From CAJXWH01 sp964343365 (lineage in GTDB: Bacteria > Pseudomonadota > Gammaproteobacteria > Arenicellales > UBA868), in NCBI GenBank assembly GCA_964343365.1, contig CAYFJI010000021.1, forward strand, positions 1-24,765: a stretch of DNA of 24,765 bases, read 5' to 3'. The stretch's first letter is position 1; each line of letters opens with the position of its first letter. Of this stretch, positions 23,631 through 24,765 are shown one piece after another. A program made the position numbers and the translations under genes. A model generated the notes under the pieces. That model was given only the letters and a program-made list of their open reading frames with translations, made no database searches and was not told the DNA's origin.

Positions 23631-24765
23631 ATGTTTGACTTAATAGTTCAAAGCGCTAATGTACTGCATCCTGATGGAACTATGGCATCTAGCGACATCG
23701 GCTTAAAAAATGGAAAAATAGAACGAGTAGCATCAGAGATCACAGCTGATGCAAGTGAAATAATTGATGCTAAAGGTCATGTTTTACTGCCAGGCGTTAT
23801 TGATCCTCAAGTACACTTTCGCGAACCTGGAGCTATTCAAAAAGAAGATTTAGCTTCTGGTTCTCGCGCAGCAGTTCGAGGTGGCGTGACTAGTTATCTC
23901 GAGATGCCTAATTGTTCGCCACCAACTATAGATCAGATTCAACTCGATTGGAAAATTGCTCGCGCAACTGAAACTTCTGTAGCTAATTTTGGTTTTTTTA
24001 TTGGCGCATCCAAAGATAACATTGAGGCTTTAACTACAACACACCCAGTCTGCGGCATTAAAGTGTTCATGGGCTCAAGCACCGGTGATCTACTGGTAGA
24101 CGACATTAAATCGCTTGATGCAATTTTTTCATCGGGCGAACGATTGATTGCGGTTCATGCAGAAGATGAAAATCGCATACAGAGTCGAACTAACATGTTC
24201 CTAGAAAAGGAAAATAGAAACCTAGAAGGTCTACCATATAACATTCACTCAAAAATCCGTGATCCTGAAACAGCTTTAATTGCTACCAAGCGCGCGGTCG
24301 CTTTATCAGAAAAATACGGTCGACGCTTGCACATATTACATCTTTCTACATCTGATGAAACTAAATTTCTTAGAAATAAAAAATCGAAGCAAATTAGTTG
24401 CGAGGTAGTACCCAATCACCTATTTCTATCTATAGATGACTATGAAACACTGGGATCTCAAGCGCAAATGAATCCTCCAATTCGTGAACAAGGTAACGCT
24501 GATTATTTATGGAATGGACTTCATAATGGGCTCATCGATATTATTGCAACAGATCATGCACCACATACTATCGAAGAAAAAGCTAAGCCCTACCCACTTT
24601 CACCATCGGGCACGCCAGGTGTTGAAACTTCTCTACCATTAATGCTAACAGAAGTAAAAAAAGGTAGATGTACGTTGGCGCAGATCCAAGAATGGATGTG
24701 CATAGGCCCAGCGCGACTATATAGTATACCTAACAAAGGTTTGATTGCTGAAGGATATGATGCGG
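23631..24765 (+). CDS. pyrC: Dihydroorotase (cyclic amidohydrolase family), 3' end outside window
   Basis: The first 378 residues of an amidohydrolase, open to the window edge. Family blocks are LPGVIDPQVHFREPG (53-67), GVTSYLEMPN (85-94), K144 in GIKVFMGSSTG (the expected carboxylated lysine), H176 in AVHAEDE, H237 in LHLST, and D308 in ATDHAPH (the catalytic base). Dihydroorotase closes N-carbamoyl-aspartate to dihydroorotate in pyrimidine synthesis. Allantoinase and hydantoinase are related, but FREPG and the general match favour dihydroorotase. The first metal-binding His of the HxH motif is Gln (Q60-V-H62). I recall the same DxQVHFREPG form in dihydroorotases annotated from Bacteroidetes, so it may be a natural subclass. 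ATG 23631 has no Shine-Dalgarno. Missing at the 3' end are perhaps 50-70 residues. Confidence 0.85.
   Translation, partial: MFDLIVQSANVLHPDGTMASSDIGLKNGKIERVASEITADASEIIDAKGHVLLPGVIDPQVHFREPGAIQKEDLASGSRAAVRGGVTSYLEMPNCSPPTIDQIQLDWKIARATETSVANFGFFIGASKDNIEALTTTHPVCGIKVFMGSSTGDLLVDDIKSLDAIFSSGERLIAVHAEDENRIQSRTNMFLEKENRNLEGLPYNIHSKIRDPETALIATKRAVALSEKYGRRLHILHLSTSDETKFLRNKKSKQISCEVVPNHLFLSIDDYETLGSQAQMNPPIREQGNADYLWNGLHNGLIDIIATDHAPHTIEEKAKPYPLSPSGTPGVETSLPLMLTEVKKGRCTLAQIQEWMCIGPARLYSIPNKGLIAEGYDA

Noticed and set aside
1..24765. Search by eye for CRISPR arrays, tRNA genes, insertion sequences, phage or defence genes
   Set aside because: No spaced direct repeats, cloverleaf, transposase, integrase or defence motifs were seen.

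Overview
The window is AT-rich chromosomal DNA with 14 protein genes and short gaps. It contains no tRNA or rRNA gene, no insertion sequence, no phage gene and no CRISPR array that I can see. The gene set points to a proteobacterium on the gamma side: an E. coli-type glutamate-cysteine ligase (GshA), ZipA, a DksA very like that of E. coli, DusA, and the order smc-zipA-ligA, which I know from Pseudomonas-like genomes. The ZipA protein has an extra domain and a C-terminus that recall betaproteobacterial ZipA-like proteins, so a deep or unusual gammaproteobacterial lineage is possible. The AT richness and short gaps would fit a marine or otherwise streamlined lineage, but that is inference.

Layout. 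From 1 to 560 (minus, cut by the window edge) lies the 24-kDa NuoE-like [2Fe-2S] domain of a probable NAD-linked formate dehydrogenase. Divergent from it is ccmA-ccmB (640-1964, plus), the ABC transporter of cytochrome c maturation, without its usual ccm partners. Converging on ccmB is a minus-strand unit dusA, asmA-like, ilvD (transcribed from 6878 down to 1977): tRNA dihydrouridine synthesis, a membrane-anchored AsmA-family protein, and dihydroxyacid dehydratase of branched-chain amino acid synthesis.

From 7272 to 13091 four genes read to the right: gshA (glutathione synthesis), a 3-hydroxybutyryl-CoA dehydrogenase, a 674-residue hydantoinase/oxoprolinase-family protein with a TTG start and no HyuB partner, and an unrecognised 306-residue helical protein that ends at a good intrinsic terminator. 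This stretch is the least understood part of the window.

From 22710 down to 13190 the minus strand carries smc, zipA, ligA and acnA. smc and zipA overlap by one base, and ligA follows after 45 bases with a TTG start. These genes serve chromosome compaction, the division septum and DNA joining; acnA is the TCA-cycle aconitase. To the right, dksA (23103-23540) sits behind a promoter whose GC-rich discriminator resembles those of stringently controlled promoters. It is followed by a dihydroorotase gene (23631 to the window end) whose first metal-site histidine is replaced by glutamine.

Most of the window is housekeeping. No defence or mobile system was found. The points most worth a second look are the orphan hydantoinase-like gene and its unknown neighbour, the two-domain ZipA, the variant dihydroorotase, the homopolymer in the asmA-like gene, and the dksA promoter.
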